This document shows, piece after piece, positions 1 to 8,822 of a stretch of 41,983 nucleotides of DNA. Below the pieces are notes generated by a model. It ran no database searches, was not told where the DNA came from, and worked only from the letters and a program-made list of their open reading frames with translations. The translations under genes were made by a program, and so were the position numbers. Position 1 is the first letter of the stretch. Every line of letters begins with the position of its first letter. Origin of the DNA: Dyella sp. ASV24 (lineage in GTDB: Bacteria; Pseudomonadota; Gammaproteobacteria; Xanthomonadales; Rhodanobacteraceae); the NCBI RefSeq assembly GCF_016428905.1, contig NZ_JAELTQ010000027.1, positions 1 to 41,983 of the forward strand, written 5' to 3'.

Positions 1-3000
1 TCGGGATGGGTAGACGTCAATCGCTCTTGCAGCTCGATCAACTGACTGATCTGGGTGAGCAACGTATGGCGCCTCTGATCAGCGCGTTGTTCCCACAACG
101 GGGTCGCTGAAGCGGGCGGTGCTATGGATCCGGCGAGTCCCATCGCTCCTTCCATTCGATGAAGAAGACTCAGTGCACGCGCATCGTCTGTGCCGGGTGC
201 AAGTAACTCGAGCTCGCTCATATCCTGCTGACAAGCGTCCACCAGCGCCTGCAGTACCCGCTTGAGATCGTCGGGGTCTTTATAGACATCGAGCAGGTGT
301 GCCGACGTCAGGCTAAGCCAGTCATCATCGTGCTGTGATGGCGCGGTGGCGCCAGAGGCTGAGAGTTGAGCCAGTTTGGAGGCCAGATCACCCAGTCGTA
401 CCGGCTTAGCCAGGAAGTCATCCATGCCCGCGCTCATACAACACTGCACTTGTTCCGGCAGTACGCTGGCAGACAGGCAGATGATGGGCAGGTGCTTGCC
501 CGGCGCTTCATGTGCACGGATGTGCTTTGCAACCGCCACGCCATCGAGAACCGGCATATGAAAGTCGCAGATCAGTACGTCGTATTGCTCCGTAGCCAAT
601 GCAGCGAGCGCTTGCTCTCCATCGGCCACGACGGTGCAGGTGTATCCCAGTGCACGTAGCTGCCGTTCCATAACGCTTCGATTGACGGGATGATCCTCCG
701 CGACAAGGATGCGTAACCCGGTGCGTGGCCGAGTGTTCTCGGGCACGGCGGCGGAGGGCGTGGTGGTGATTCCGAAGGCGCCGCTCAGTATGTCAATGAG
801 TGCACGCTGGCGCAGCGGATAGCAGATCAGGGCCGGTGTTGAACCATCGAGGCGTTCACCGTGAGGGGCGATGAGCACGCGTACCGCGCCTGTCGGGAGT
901 GATTGTCCAGCCACCGCGGTATCGTCGAGGAAAAACACGTCGGCTTCAGGCAGGTCATGGTCGTAGGCAAAGGGTACGGCGGCGAGCTCGACCTGCATGC
1001 CAAGGGCTGTGAGTGCGTGAGCGATCTCTTCGCGCAGGGTATCGTCCTTGCAACTAACCCATGCGCGCTTTCCGTTGAATTCTTCACGTGGATGCCATGC
1101 CTCGCGCACGGATAACGGGAGCTCCAAGATGGCGCGCGTTCCCTCGCCCGGCCTACTTTCGAGATAAAGCGTGCCGCCCATGAGTTCGGCGAGATGGCGA
1201 CTGATGGCCAGGCCAAGACCCGTACCGCCAAAGCGGCGGGAGGTGGAATCTTCGGCTTGGGAAAAAGCCTGGAAAAGGCGCGAAAGGTCATTGGGTAAAA
1301 TTCCGATGCCCGTATCCTGGACGGTCAAGCGAATGCGCTGCGCACCTTCGGATGGGTCCATCGACTCCACGCGTAGCACGACGTGACCGTTCTCCGTGAA
1401 CTTCAGCGCGTTACTCATCAGATTGGTGACGATTTGCCGGATGCGCACGGCATCGCCGTTGAACGAGCGGGCAAGACGCGTGTCCTGGATCGCGTACAGT
1501 CGAAGTCCTTTGTCCGCGGCCTTGGCGGAGAACAGTCCTGCGACGTTGTCCACCAACAGACTCAGATCGAACGGCGCACTCTCGATCAACAGGCGATTGG
1601 CGTCGATGCGTGAGTAATCGAGGATGTCATCGAGGATCTGTAACAACGAGCGTGCCGATTCCTCCGCGGTATCGAGCATGGCGGATTGATCATGGTCGAG
1701 TCGCGTGCGGTTGAGCAGTTCGATCAGGCCGAGCACGCCGGCCATGGGCGTGCGTATCTCGTGGCTCATGGTGGCGAGGAAGGTACTTTTGGCTGCGGCC
1801 GCCGCTTCAGCCTGCGCCATGGCTTCCGTTAACGCATCTTCCTTGGCATGGATCTCGGAGGTATCGATCCAGTAGCCGCTCCACGTTACCGAACCGTCGG
1901 CAAGGCGTTGCGGCTGACCACCCTCGGTACGTAGCCAGCGCCATTGGCCATCGACCTCCATGCGGAACTCGAAGCCAGGTGGAGCCTGGAGCTGATCGAT
2001 GGCAAGTCGTACGCGTGCTGCGGACTGTGCCCGATCGTCCGGATGCATGCGGTCGAACATGATGGATTCGTTGGCCATGAGAAAGTCGGCTGTTACGCCA
2101 AATAGTTTCTCGACATTGCCGGCGACGTAGGTGATCTTGAATGATCCGTCCAGCTTGGCCTGCACTTGGTACACCGTCGATGGCATCGATTGAGTGACGT
2201 TGGACAGACGCTCCTCTGAGACGCGCGCACGCGCTTCTGCTTCGCGTATCTCGGTGACGTCGACCATGGAGCCAAGCAGTTTTGTCTCGCCCAGTGCTTT
2301 GCTGAAGAACGGATGCAGCCACGCAATGGCTTGCCGGGTGATGTCGCCATCGGCCTGAGGTGCCACCACGGCTTCGATGCGTCGCGGCTTGCCGGCGGCG
2401 AGCAGCGCCAACTCATTGCGATGCGTCTCGTCCGGATCCACACCCCGCACGTGACGGGTGGTGTGGATGGTATGGCCCAGCAGTTGTTCGCGCGAGCAGT
2501 GGAATACTTCCTCATAGGCGCGATTGATGGCCTGATAGCGACCTTGCGAATCTTTGACGAACACGGGAAAGGGCAGCGTTTCCAGGATGGCCTGTTGCAG
2601 GTCCAGTTGCCCCGCCAGACGTGTTTCCGCCGCGGCCTGAGCACGTGCGGCGGTGCGCAGGCGGGTGTTGATCGCCACGATAAGGCCAATAATGCCCAGC
2701 GCCGCCGCCATGCCGCCGATAACCCACATCCACGGTACGCCGAACTCGTAATGCTCGCTTATCCAGCGGTTGCGTATCGCTTGCCGGTCGCGCTCAGAAA
2801 CATTGGACAGCACGCGTACGATGGCGGGCATCAGGTTTGCACGGTCAGTCACCAGGCCGATCGAGAGGCCGCGCTGCATGCGCATCGAGCCGGCGACATG
2901 CAATTCGCCTGGGTAGTAGCGTTGAATAGTGTGGCTGACGGTTACCAGCGGACCTATGAAGGCATCCGCCTGGCCGCGGGCGACTTTCTCGAGTCCGTCG

Positions 3001-4304
3001 TTTACCGAGGCGACGGGCACGAGCTTGCGTACTGGGACGCCAAACGTGACTTGCTCTATGAGAGCTTGTTGCTGTGGAACGGCAACGACCTTGTCCGCGA
3101 GATCATCCGGCCCCGCCATGGGGGGAGCGCCCGAGCGCGTGGCGATTACCAAGGGAAACGTTTCGTAAGGATCACTGAACTGCACATCTCCCTCGGCGAA
3201 ATCACCCCTTTCACCATCGATGATCATGTCGATCTGATGCGCCTTGACCATGCGCTGGATGTCGCCCCAACCCGATGCGGGCACTGTCTCGATCTGGAGA
3301 TTGAGGTTCTTACGCAGCAGCGCGACGTAATCCGCTGCAATGCCATCGAACTGACCGAGGTGATTCACAAAGCTGATGGGAAAGTTATTGACCTCGTAAC
3401 CCACGCGGATTCTGGTTGGACGCGCGGACGCCGCATCGGCAGCCGGCTGGTTGCCCGACGTGGGTGCAAACGTGTCGTCCTGTCCCCAGTGTTGACGGAG
3501 CGCAGAGAGCTCCTTCGGATCAATGCTTGCCTCTGCCTTGCGCAGTATCTGGATGAGCACGGGGAGTTCTTTCTTTACCGCGGGCGCCTGCGAGACATAG
3601 GGCGGCAAGTCCAGCGGGCCTGCGATACGCAGGCGATACGGCGTGGTTTCCAGAAGATCCGTCGCGCGTTTCTCCGTGGTGACAAACGCGTCGGCATCAC
3701 CCTGTGCAACCTTGCGCATTCCCTCAAAGGCCTCATCGACCATAAGGATGGTTACATCCGGATAGCGCTTCTTGATGCCGTCCTGAATTTTCGACGGCGG
3801 ATGGTTTATCAACAGCCGCATGTGGTTGGGGAGGTCGGCGCCGTGGAAGCGTGCGTCGTCGGCACGAACCATCAGGATCAGATGGTCAGCGACAAAGGGT
3901 CGAAGCAGTTCGACGCCATAGTCGCTGCCCAGTACGCCCGGCACAGCCAGCAACATGTCATACGGCCGGGCCATACCGGACTCTGGCCGGATCTCCAGCG
4001 CAGCATTGGTCAGCGGTCGATATCGGATGCGCAATCCCGCACGGCTCATGAGCAATTGCAGATAGTCGACCGCCATTCCTTCGGGGTGGTCGCCGATCCA
4101 GGACGCATAGGGCGGATTGGGCGTGACCGGCACACCCACCTCCACCACGGGATGCGCTGCTCGCCAGGCGTTTTCCTCCGGCGTGAGTGTCAGCGCATCC
4201 GGCGCTGTTGCGGCGAATGCATGGATGCTCAGTAGCAGTGTCAGGAGACCAACAATCCATCGACGAAAAAGATCAGCGCCCGCTGCCGATGGTCGTGTGA
4301 CCAT
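1..4304 (-). CDS. BvgS-type hybrid sensor histidine kinase (3' end beyond window)
   Basis: Membrane phosphorelay kinase that senses a periplasmic ligand and signals to a response regulator. ATG at 4304 gives a signal-anchor (about residues 15-31), two bacterial type-3 solute-binding (Venus flytrap) domains (about 45-260 and 285-510), one membrane helix (about 520-545), two PAS domains, HisKA with MSHEIRTPM (His848), HATPase with NALKF and GTGLGLAIS, a receiver domain with CDFHMP (Asp1247) and an HPt-like segment with HRMEGAMG (His1382). The reading frame is open at base 1, so the C-terminus is missing; about 1434 residues are visible. The response regulator gene lies 105 bases upstream on the same strand, so the two probably form one operon and phosphorelay pair. 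This order of domains is that of BvgS/EvgS. The ligand cannot be told from sequence. The family call is confident. Confidence 0.93.
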   Translation of the reverse strand, partial: MVTRPSAAGADLFRRWIVGLLTLLLSIHAFAATAPDALTLTPEENAWRAAHPVVEVGVPVTPNPPYASWIGDHPEGMAVDYLQLLMSRAGLRIRYRPLTNAALEIRPESGMARPYDMLLAVPGVLGSDYGVELLRPFVADHLILMVRADDARFHGADLPNHMRLLINHPPSKIQDGIKKRYPDVTILMVDEAFEGMRKVAQGDADAFVTTEKRATDLLETTPYRLRIAGPLDLPPYVSQAPAVKKELPVLIQILRKAEASIDPKELSALRQHWGQDDTFAPTSGNQPAADAASARPTRIRVGYEVNNFPISFVNHLGQFDGIAADYVALLRKNLNLQIETVPASGWGDIQRMVKAHQIDMIIDGERGDFAEGDVQFSDPYETFPLVIATRSGAPPMAGPDDLADKVVAVPQQQALIEQVTFGVPVRKLVPVASVNDGLEKVARGQADAFIGPLVTVSHTIQRYYPGELHVAGSMRMQRGLSIGLVTDRANLMPAIVRVLSNVSERDRQAIRNRWISEHYEFGVPWMWVIGGMAAALGIIGLIVAINTRLRTAARAQAAAETRLAGQLDLQQAILETLPFPVFVKDSQGRYQAINRAYEEVFHCSREQLLGHTIHTTRHVRGVDPDETHRNELALLAAGKPRRIEAVVAPQADGDITRQAIAWLHPFFSKALGETKLLGSMVDVTEIREAEARARVSEERLSNVTQSMPSTVYQVQAKLDGSFKITYVAGNVEKLFGVTADFLMANESIMFDRMHPDDRAQSAARVRLAIDQLQAPPGFEFRMEVDGQWRWLRTEGGQPQRLADGSVTWSGYWIDTSEIHAKEDALTEAMAQAEAAAAAKSTFLATMSHEIRTPMAGVLGLIELLNRTRLDHDQSAMLDTAEESARSLLQILDDILDYSRIDANRLLIESAPFDLSLLVDNVAGLFSAKAADKGLRLYAIQDTRLARSFNGDAVRIRQIVTNLMSNALKFTENGHVVLRVESMDPSEGAQRIRLTVQDTGIGILPNDLSRLFQAFSQAEDSTSRRFGGTGLGLAISRHLAELMGGTLYLESRPGEGTRAILELPLSVREAWHPREEFNGKRAWVSCKDDTLREEIAHALTALGMQVELAAVPFAYDHDLPEADVFFLDDTAVAGQSLPTGAVRVLIAPHGERLDGSTPALICYPLRQRALIDILSGAFGITTTPSAAVPENTRPRTGLRILVAEDHPVNRSVMERQLRALGYTCTVVADGEQALAALATEQYDVLICDFHMPVLDGVAVAKHIRAHEAPGKHLPIICLSASVLPEQVQCCMSAGMDDFLAKPVRLGDLASKLAQLSASGATAPSQHDDDWLSLTSAHLLDVYKDPDDLKRVLQALVDACQQDMSELELLAPGTDDARALSLLHRMEGAMGLAGSIAPPASATPLWEQRADQRRHTLLTQISQLIELQERLTSTHP

Positions 4305-4409
4305 ACGGGGCCCGTTTGTCGCCCTGCGCTTGCCAGCGCAGCAGGCGTCGTGGATCTCCATGGATCGGTCCTAGGTGACCCCGCGTCCGCATGCGTGACC
4401 CGGGGGTGG

Positions 4410-5042
4410 CTAACCCAGCCCGTTGGTCCGGGCGTAGTCGTGCAACTGTTGATCGCTGGTCAGCCCAAGCTTGCGTTTTGCCTCTCGCTTCTGTTGGCTG
4501 ATGGTGCTCACCGAGCGGTTCATGCGCTTGGCTATATCGGTGACTGTCATGCCTTGCGAAAACAATCGTAAAACTTCGATTTCTTTAGCAGACAGGACAT
4601 TTCCCCGGGACGTCTTCGAGGTCTGGATGTTTGCCTGTTCGCGGAGGTACTCGCTCAGGTAGGAACGGCCCGCCTCGATGGCATGGAGGGCAGAGATCAG
4701 TTCGCGGGTAAGCGCTCGTTTGTCGACGATGGCGCGCACGCCTGTTTTCAGCATGCTTTGGATCAGTGCCGGGTTGTCACGCATGGTGAGCACCAGAATC
4801 GGCAGGTTCGGATACTGACGGCGCAAGCGGCGCAGCATCAGCAAACCGTCCTCCGAATTCGACGCGTCTGGCATGGAGAAATCGGTGATAAGCAGATCGC
4901 AGGGCTCGGCCGCCAACAATGCCATCAGCTCAACACCGTTCTGCGCTTCACCGACCACGGGATAACGTTCGCCGTTACCGCGCAATGCGGTTCTTAGGCC
5001 CATCAGCACCACGGGGTGGTCGTCGGCGAGAATGGTTCGCAC
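4410..5042 (-). CDS. NarL/FixJ-family response regulator (BvgA/RcsB-like)
   Basis: DNA-binding response regulator, the likely partner of the downstream BvgS-type kinase. The 210-residue protein has a receiver domain with acidic pair Asp7-Asp8, phospho-acceptor Asp54 in LLITDFSMPDA and conserved Lys108, then a LuxR-type helix-turn-helix at about 148-205 (LSAKEIEVLRLFSQGMTVTDIA). A short insertion after the MPDA motif (SNSEDG) recalls RcsB-type regulators. Translation starts at GTG 5042: an in-frame TGA stands two codons upstream, and AGGA lies 6 bases before the GTG. The 228-base gap upstream (5043-5270) holds its promoter region; I could not place a convincing -35/-10 pair, but small inverted repeats occur there (CCATAC/GTATGG near 5171-5189). 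Confidence 0.93.
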   Translation of the reverse strand: MRTILADDHPVVLMGLRTALRGNGERYPVVGEAQNGVELMALLAAEPCDLLITDFSMPDASNSEDGLLMLRRLRRQYPNLPILVLTMRDNPALIQSMLKTGVRAIVDKRALTRELISALHAIEAGRSYLSEYLREQANIQTSKTSRGNVLSAKEIEVLRLFSQGMTVTDIAKRMNRSVSTISQQKREAKRKLGLTSDQQLHDYARTNGLG

Positions 5043-5270
5043 AGGTCATCCTGACGCAAAAGGTGTGACAGTAATCACGATTGGCCACAGTCCATAGGGC
5101 AACGCAAGGATTACAAAAGGCAGGGGGAGCGTCAGAGGCGTTGGTTTCCCGTGAAACCTTCTTGGGGCATCCATACATCTCAGGTATGGGGCGACTTGCG
5201 CGTTCTCCTTATCGTTTGGGGTTCGGCGAGACCTCTGCTTCTGCCACGAAAGGTAGAAAGAAACGGATGA

Positions 5271-7448
5271 CTACTTGTCGCGATCATCGATTTGATAGCG
5301 AGCCCGGCCTTTTGACTTGGCCAGATAGAGCGCTTCGTCGGCGCGCTGCATCAAGAGGTCGACCGTGCTCACCTGGGGACACAAGGTCACGCCGACACTC
5401 AGGGTGACGCGAAGCAGGTGTCCACCGGCGACCATGGGCTCGTCCATGGCTCGGGTGATCTTCTCTGCAAGCGTTTCGGCGACGTTGGCGTCGTCCACGT
5501 TTTCACACAGCACGACAAATTCATCGCCCCCCAAGCGAGCCAGTCGGTCAGTCTTGCGTATCGACCCTCTGAGTCTTGCAGCGATCTGCGACAGAACCGC
5601 ATCGCCGGCGGCGTGGCCGTAGGTGTCATTGATCTGCTTGAAGTGATCGACGTCGATCATCATCAATAGCAACGGCTCATGTGTTGTCGCCGCGTGCTGA
5701 ACAGCCAGATCGACGCTTTCGCGAAATGACAGGCGATTGGCGATGCCGGTAAGTGCGTCGTGGTGAGCGAGGAAATCTAATTGCTGCTCGGCCAGTTTGA
5801 TGCGGGTGATTTCGGTGGTCAGCGTGTAGAAACCCGTGGAGGTTCCATCGGCGTTGATCGCTGGCACATAGGTAGCCTGGAAGTAGTGCGTCTTCCCTCC
5901 GGCGTCCGCTTCATACTCAAACGTGGTGGCTGCGCCCTGCAGGACTTGCTCGATGTGCGGTTTGAGATGGGCGTAGACCGCTGGGCCGCGCATTTCTTCC
6001 ACCGTGTGGCCAATGTTGGATGACGCCGCGCGGCCGATCACCTCGGATGCGTAAGCATTGATGAAGGTGTAGCGCTGGTCGGTGTCAACGTGCGCAATAA
6101 CGGCGGGTACGTTGTCGGTGATCGTCCGCAAACGTTTTTCGCTGTCGGCCAGCGCGTCCTCCGCCAATACACGCTCGGTGATATCCCGGGCGCTGTAGAC
6201 GGTTTCGATCTCGCCGGGGTGATCCGGGCTGGGTGCGAGCCTGCCGAGCGCTTCGAGCCACCGGTATCCACCCTCGCGATGGCGTACGCGGTAGCGCACG
6301 AGGTCTGATGTACCGATGGTGCGTAATCGTACGAGTACGCCCCGCACGCGCTCCCGGTCGTCCGGATGAATCAAGCCGCCCCGCTGGGCGGCGAACTCCT
6401 CGGGTGTCCAGCCCAACATGTCCTCGACCGAAGGCGAAACGTAGCGCCGTGTGCCGTCGTCGTCGATGCGCACAATCAGGTCGCTCGCGTAATCCGCCAA
6501 GAGGCGGTAGAGGCTTTCGCTTACGGCGACTTCTCCAGCCAAGCGTTGTCGATCGGCGAGCGCCAGCGCCACGGGCACTGCGACCAAGCACACCACGCCG
6601 AGGAAGATCTGGGCGATCAGGGCGCGCTCCTCGGTATTCGCTGAGGGGATGAGTGCGAAGGGCCCCACGCCGATAGCCGTGGACACATTGGTGATCAGGG
6701 TCACCATGGTTACACCGAGCACCAGGCCAGGTAACCGATAGCGGAACACCAGGTACAGCAGCGGTGCGAAGACGACAAACAACAGCGGATAGCGCGTCTG
6801 CACGAATACGCTAACGGAGATGGCCACGAGCAGTAGTACATCGCGCAGCATGCGAAGGCGCATGCCGGGCGCACCGAGCATGCGGCCACGTTCGCGAAAG
6901 GCGACCAGCGTGAGCATGCCGACGATCACCATGCCGAGCAGATGCGAGCGGAACCATTCATCCGGTGTGGCGAAGAAGACACCGCGGGTGGTCAGTTGTT
7001 GCGCGATGCTGGCGAGCACCGTGGATACGATGCAGCCGATCAGCGCCGCAGCGATCGCCACTCGGCCAAGCCGCAGATAGCCGCCGGTCTGCCCGCTGAT
7101 GGTTGGAAAGTAGCGGCGGACGATGCCTGCCACGATGAGGATTTCAACGAAGTCCACCAGCGCCAGCAACATATGGCTGGTTTGCCATGTACCGAAAGCG
7201 AGGGCTTGCCCTAACAGCAGGGCCATCGCGATGGCGCCGATCAGCGCAGTCCAGTAGCGGCGGGGAACTGACAGCAACACACCGGCGGCGATGCCGTTGG
7301 CAGTCCACAGCGAAGCGCGGGCACCGCCATGCTTCGCCAGCAGCAGGGAGACGGCATCGGAGGCAAGGATCACCGCGAACACTGCGGCGACACCGGCCCA
7401 GGTCATCCATTGTTCGCGGTTTGTTGACGCCGATTCGTTCGTGGCCAT
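5271..7448 (-). CDS. Membrane diguanylate cyclase, MASE1-PAS-PAS-GGDEF
   Basis: Makes cyclic di-GMP from two GTP in response to a membrane or PAS signal. From ATG 7448 the 725-residue protein has an N-terminal MASE1 multi-helix membrane domain (about 10-300), two PAS/PAC domains (about 311-430 and 440-555), and a GGDEF domain (about 565-720). The active-site loop is intact (RLGGDEFVVL, near residue 640). An RKTD inhibitory-site motif sits five residues before it, so product feedback inhibition is expected. No EAL domain follows, so this should be a cyclase only. An in-frame TTG at 7511 would add 21 residues and leave 15 bases to the upstream DUF1272 gene; neither start has a clear ribosome site, and ATG was preferred. 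It shares the minus strand with the two-component genes but is separated from them by 228 bases. Confidence 0.92.
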   Translation of the reverse strand: MATNESASTNREQWMTWAGVAAVFAVILASDAVSLLLAKHGGARASLWTANGIAAGVLLSVPRRYWTALIGAIAMALLLGQALAFGTWQTSHMLLALVDFVEILIVAGIVRRYFPTISGQTGGYLRLGRVAIAAALIGCIVSTVLASIAQQLTTRGVFFATPDEWFRSHLLGMVIVGMLTLVAFRERGRMLGAPGMRLRMLRDVLLLVAISVSVFVQTRYPLLFVVFAPLLYLVFRYRLPGLVLGVTMVTLITNVSTAIGVGPFALIPSANTEERALIAQIFLGVVCLVAVPVALALADRQRLAGEVAVSESLYRLLADYASDLIVRIDDDGTRRYVSPSVEDMLGWTPEEFAAQRGGLIHPDDRERVRGVLVRLRTIGTSDLVRYRVRHREGGYRWLEALGRLAPSPDHPGEIETVYSARDITERVLAEDALADSEKRLRTITDNVPAVIAHVDTDQRYTFINAYASEVIGRAASSNIGHTVEEMRGPAVYAHLKPHIEQVLQGAATTFEYEADAGGKTHYFQATYVPAINADGTSTGFYTLTTEITRIKLAEQQLDFLAHHDALTGIANRLSFRESVDLAVQHAATTHEPLLLMMIDVDHFKQINDTYGHAAGDAVLSQIAARLRGSIRKTDRLARLGGDEFVVLCENVDDANVAETLAEKITRAMDEPMVAGGHLLRVTLSVGVTLCPQVSTVDLLMQRADEALYLAKSKGRARYQIDDRDK

Positions 7449-7526
7449 GGTTGGGAGCGTCGCGCCAGCCTTCGCCGAGGGAAGTGCCTTGTTTAGGACG
7501 GCACGCGTCAACGCACCGTCGTGGCG

Positions 7527-7832
7527 TCAGCGCTGCTCCGGTGGCCGTCCGCCCAATTGCGCGATGAGGGCAGCGTGCGCCGTCAGATCGACCGGCTTGT
7601 GGGTGATCGTGCGGATGGCCGGATGACTGATCAGCGAAACCCCGGGCCGCCAGGCGTGGGCCGGCCGGATAGGGCGTGGTGCGAAGCCACCGCCGCAGTT
7701 GGGGCAGACGTTCTGCAGCGCGTCGACGCAATCGCGGCAGAACGTGCATTCGAAGGAGCAGATCATGGCCTCGGTCGAGGCTGGCGGCAGTGCCTTGTTG
7801 CATTGCTCGCAGGTGGGGCGAAGTTCCAGCAT
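7527..7832 (-). CDS. DUF1272 domain protein (cysteine-rich, probable zinc binding)
   Basis: Small 101-residue protein of unknown function. The N-terminal half matches the DUF1272 pattern: eight cysteines (8, 11, 25, 29, 32, 35, 43, 46) in CxxC-type pairs around the core ICSFECTFCRDC, ending in CPNCGGGF, which suggests two zinc sites. The C-terminal half (about 55-101) has no recognised fold. The family is commonly found near acetyltransferases and regulators, but its activity is not established to my knowledge. It lies 65 bases after the GNAT gene and could be cotranscribed with it. Confidence 0.88.
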   Translation of the reverse strand: MLELRPTCEQCNKALPPASTEAMICSFECTFCRDCVDALQNVCPNCGGGFAPRPIRPAHAWRPGVSLISHPAIRTITHKPVDLTAHAALIAQLGGRPPEQR

Positions 7833-7897
7833 GCAAGTTTCCGGTGGCCATCAGGTAGGCCGCATGATCGCATTGAGGGGTCGCTAGCGCAGGGGTG

Positions 7898-8362
7898 TCA
7901 GTCCGCATCCAGCGGCAGGCAGTAGCGTAGTTTGGGCGTCTCGCTCGCGCCAAGCCGTCGATAGAAGCGGGCAGCGTCCAGGTTCCACCATGGTGTTTGC
8001 CATTGGATGGCGGCACAGCGGCGTGCCTGCGCAAACGCGTGCACGGTCTGCCAGAGGCGGAGGCCAATCCCTTGCCCACGCCAAGTGTCGCGAACATACA
8101 GGCAGTCCATATGCAGATAGGGAGCGCCGTCCAGCGTGGAGAAGTCCAGCGTGGCGCTGGCGTACCCCAAGGCTCTGTCGCCGAGGCGCGCTATCCATGC
8201 GTGCAGCAACGGGGCGTCGCCTTCCAGTGCGGCAGCCAATGCGGATGGCTGCTGACCGGCCCTATGCGAGAGGTGCTCAAAGGCTGCATGTTCCGCGCCC
8301 AGCATCAGCAGCGTGGTTGCTTGCGCGCTGCTGGCGCGCTCAACGACGAGGTCGTCGATCAT
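7898..8362 (-). CDS. GNAT family N-acetyltransferase
   Basis: Predicted cytoplasmic acetyl-CoA-dependent acyltransferase of 154 residues. The acetyl-CoA pyrophosphate loop of motif A is present as RDTWRGQGIGLRLW (near residues 91-104), preceded by the strand YLHMDCLYV and followed by a C-terminal ARFYRRLGA motif typical of GNAT motif B. The substrate cannot be assigned. The ATG at 8362 follows the rhodanese stop with one base between them (TGA-C-ATG), so translation is probably coupled and the two proteins are likely made together. Confidence 0.9.
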   Translation of the reverse strand: MIDDLVVERASSAQATTLLMLGAEHAAFEHLSHRAGQQPSALAAALEGDAPLLHAWIARLGDRALGYASATLDFSTLDGAPYLHMDCLYVRDTWRGQGIGLRLWQTVHAFAQARRCAAIQWQTPWWNLDAARFYRRLGASETPKLRYCLPLDAD

Positions 8363-8363
8363 G

Positions 8364-8756
8364 TCAGCGTTCCAGACCGAAACCTTCGTCGATCCATCCG
8401 GTGAGGCCGCCGATCATCTCTTTCACCGGCCGCCCCAATTGCGCCAACTTCACCGCGGCCTTGTTGGCGCCGTTGCAGTGGGGGCCGGCGCAGTACACGA
8501 CGAACAGCGTGTCGGTCGGATACTCGGCCATCCGCTGTTCGCTGATCATGCGCGTGGGCAGGTTGACGGCGCCTGGCACATGTCCAGCGGCGTAAAGCGT
8601 GGGCGTGCGTACGTCGAGCAGAACGAAATCCTTGGTTTCGTGGTTCGTCGCGTAATAGACGTCCGCACAGTCGGTCTCGAAGCCCAGGCGAGCCTGGAAA
8701 TGCGCCAGCGCATCAGGGCTGAGGGCGGCGGGAATACGTTGCACCACGCTATTCAT
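8364..8756 (-). CDS. Rhodanese-like domain protein
   Basis: Single-domain rhodanese of 130 residues, a predicted sulfurtransferase or related thiol enzyme. It has the LLDVRTPTLYAAGHVPGA motif and an active-site loop starting with Cys in VVYCAGPHCNG. The open frame extends upstream to 9161, but the real start is ATG 8756: GGAG lies 7 bases before it, and the extension would run antisense through the divergent regulator gene. It is first in a minus-strand pair with the GNAT gene and is divergent from the GlxA-type regulator across 66 bases, which suggests that the regulator controls it. This pairing is recurrent in proteobacteria (family knowledge, not computed here). Confidence 0.92.
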   Translation of the reverse strand: MNSVVQRIPAALSPDALAHFQARLGFETDCADVYYATNHETKDFVLLDVRTPTLYAAGHVPGAVNLPTRMISEQRMAEYPTDTLFVVYCAGPHCNGANKAAVKLAQLGRPVKEMIGGLTGWIDEGFGLER

Positions 8757-8822
8757 GGGTTCGCTCCGTTGGTTGGGTGGCAGCAGTATCGGCACTGGTG
8801 TCGGCGGCGAACATTGGCAAGA
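8757..8822. promoter_or_regulatory. Divergent promoter region, rhodanese operon / GlxA-type regulator
   Basis: The 66 bases between the two divergent start codons must hold both promoters. An imperfect palindrome GGCACTGGTGTC lies near 8795-8806 (two central mismatches) and could be an operator for the AraC-type regulator. No convincing -35/-10 pair was found. This is inference from position and symmetry only. Confidence 0.3.

Noticed and set aside
2313-4235. A 640-residue plus-strand open frame opposite the BvgS-type kinase
   Set aside because: The minus-strand frame has clear kinase domains; the plus frame is its shadow.
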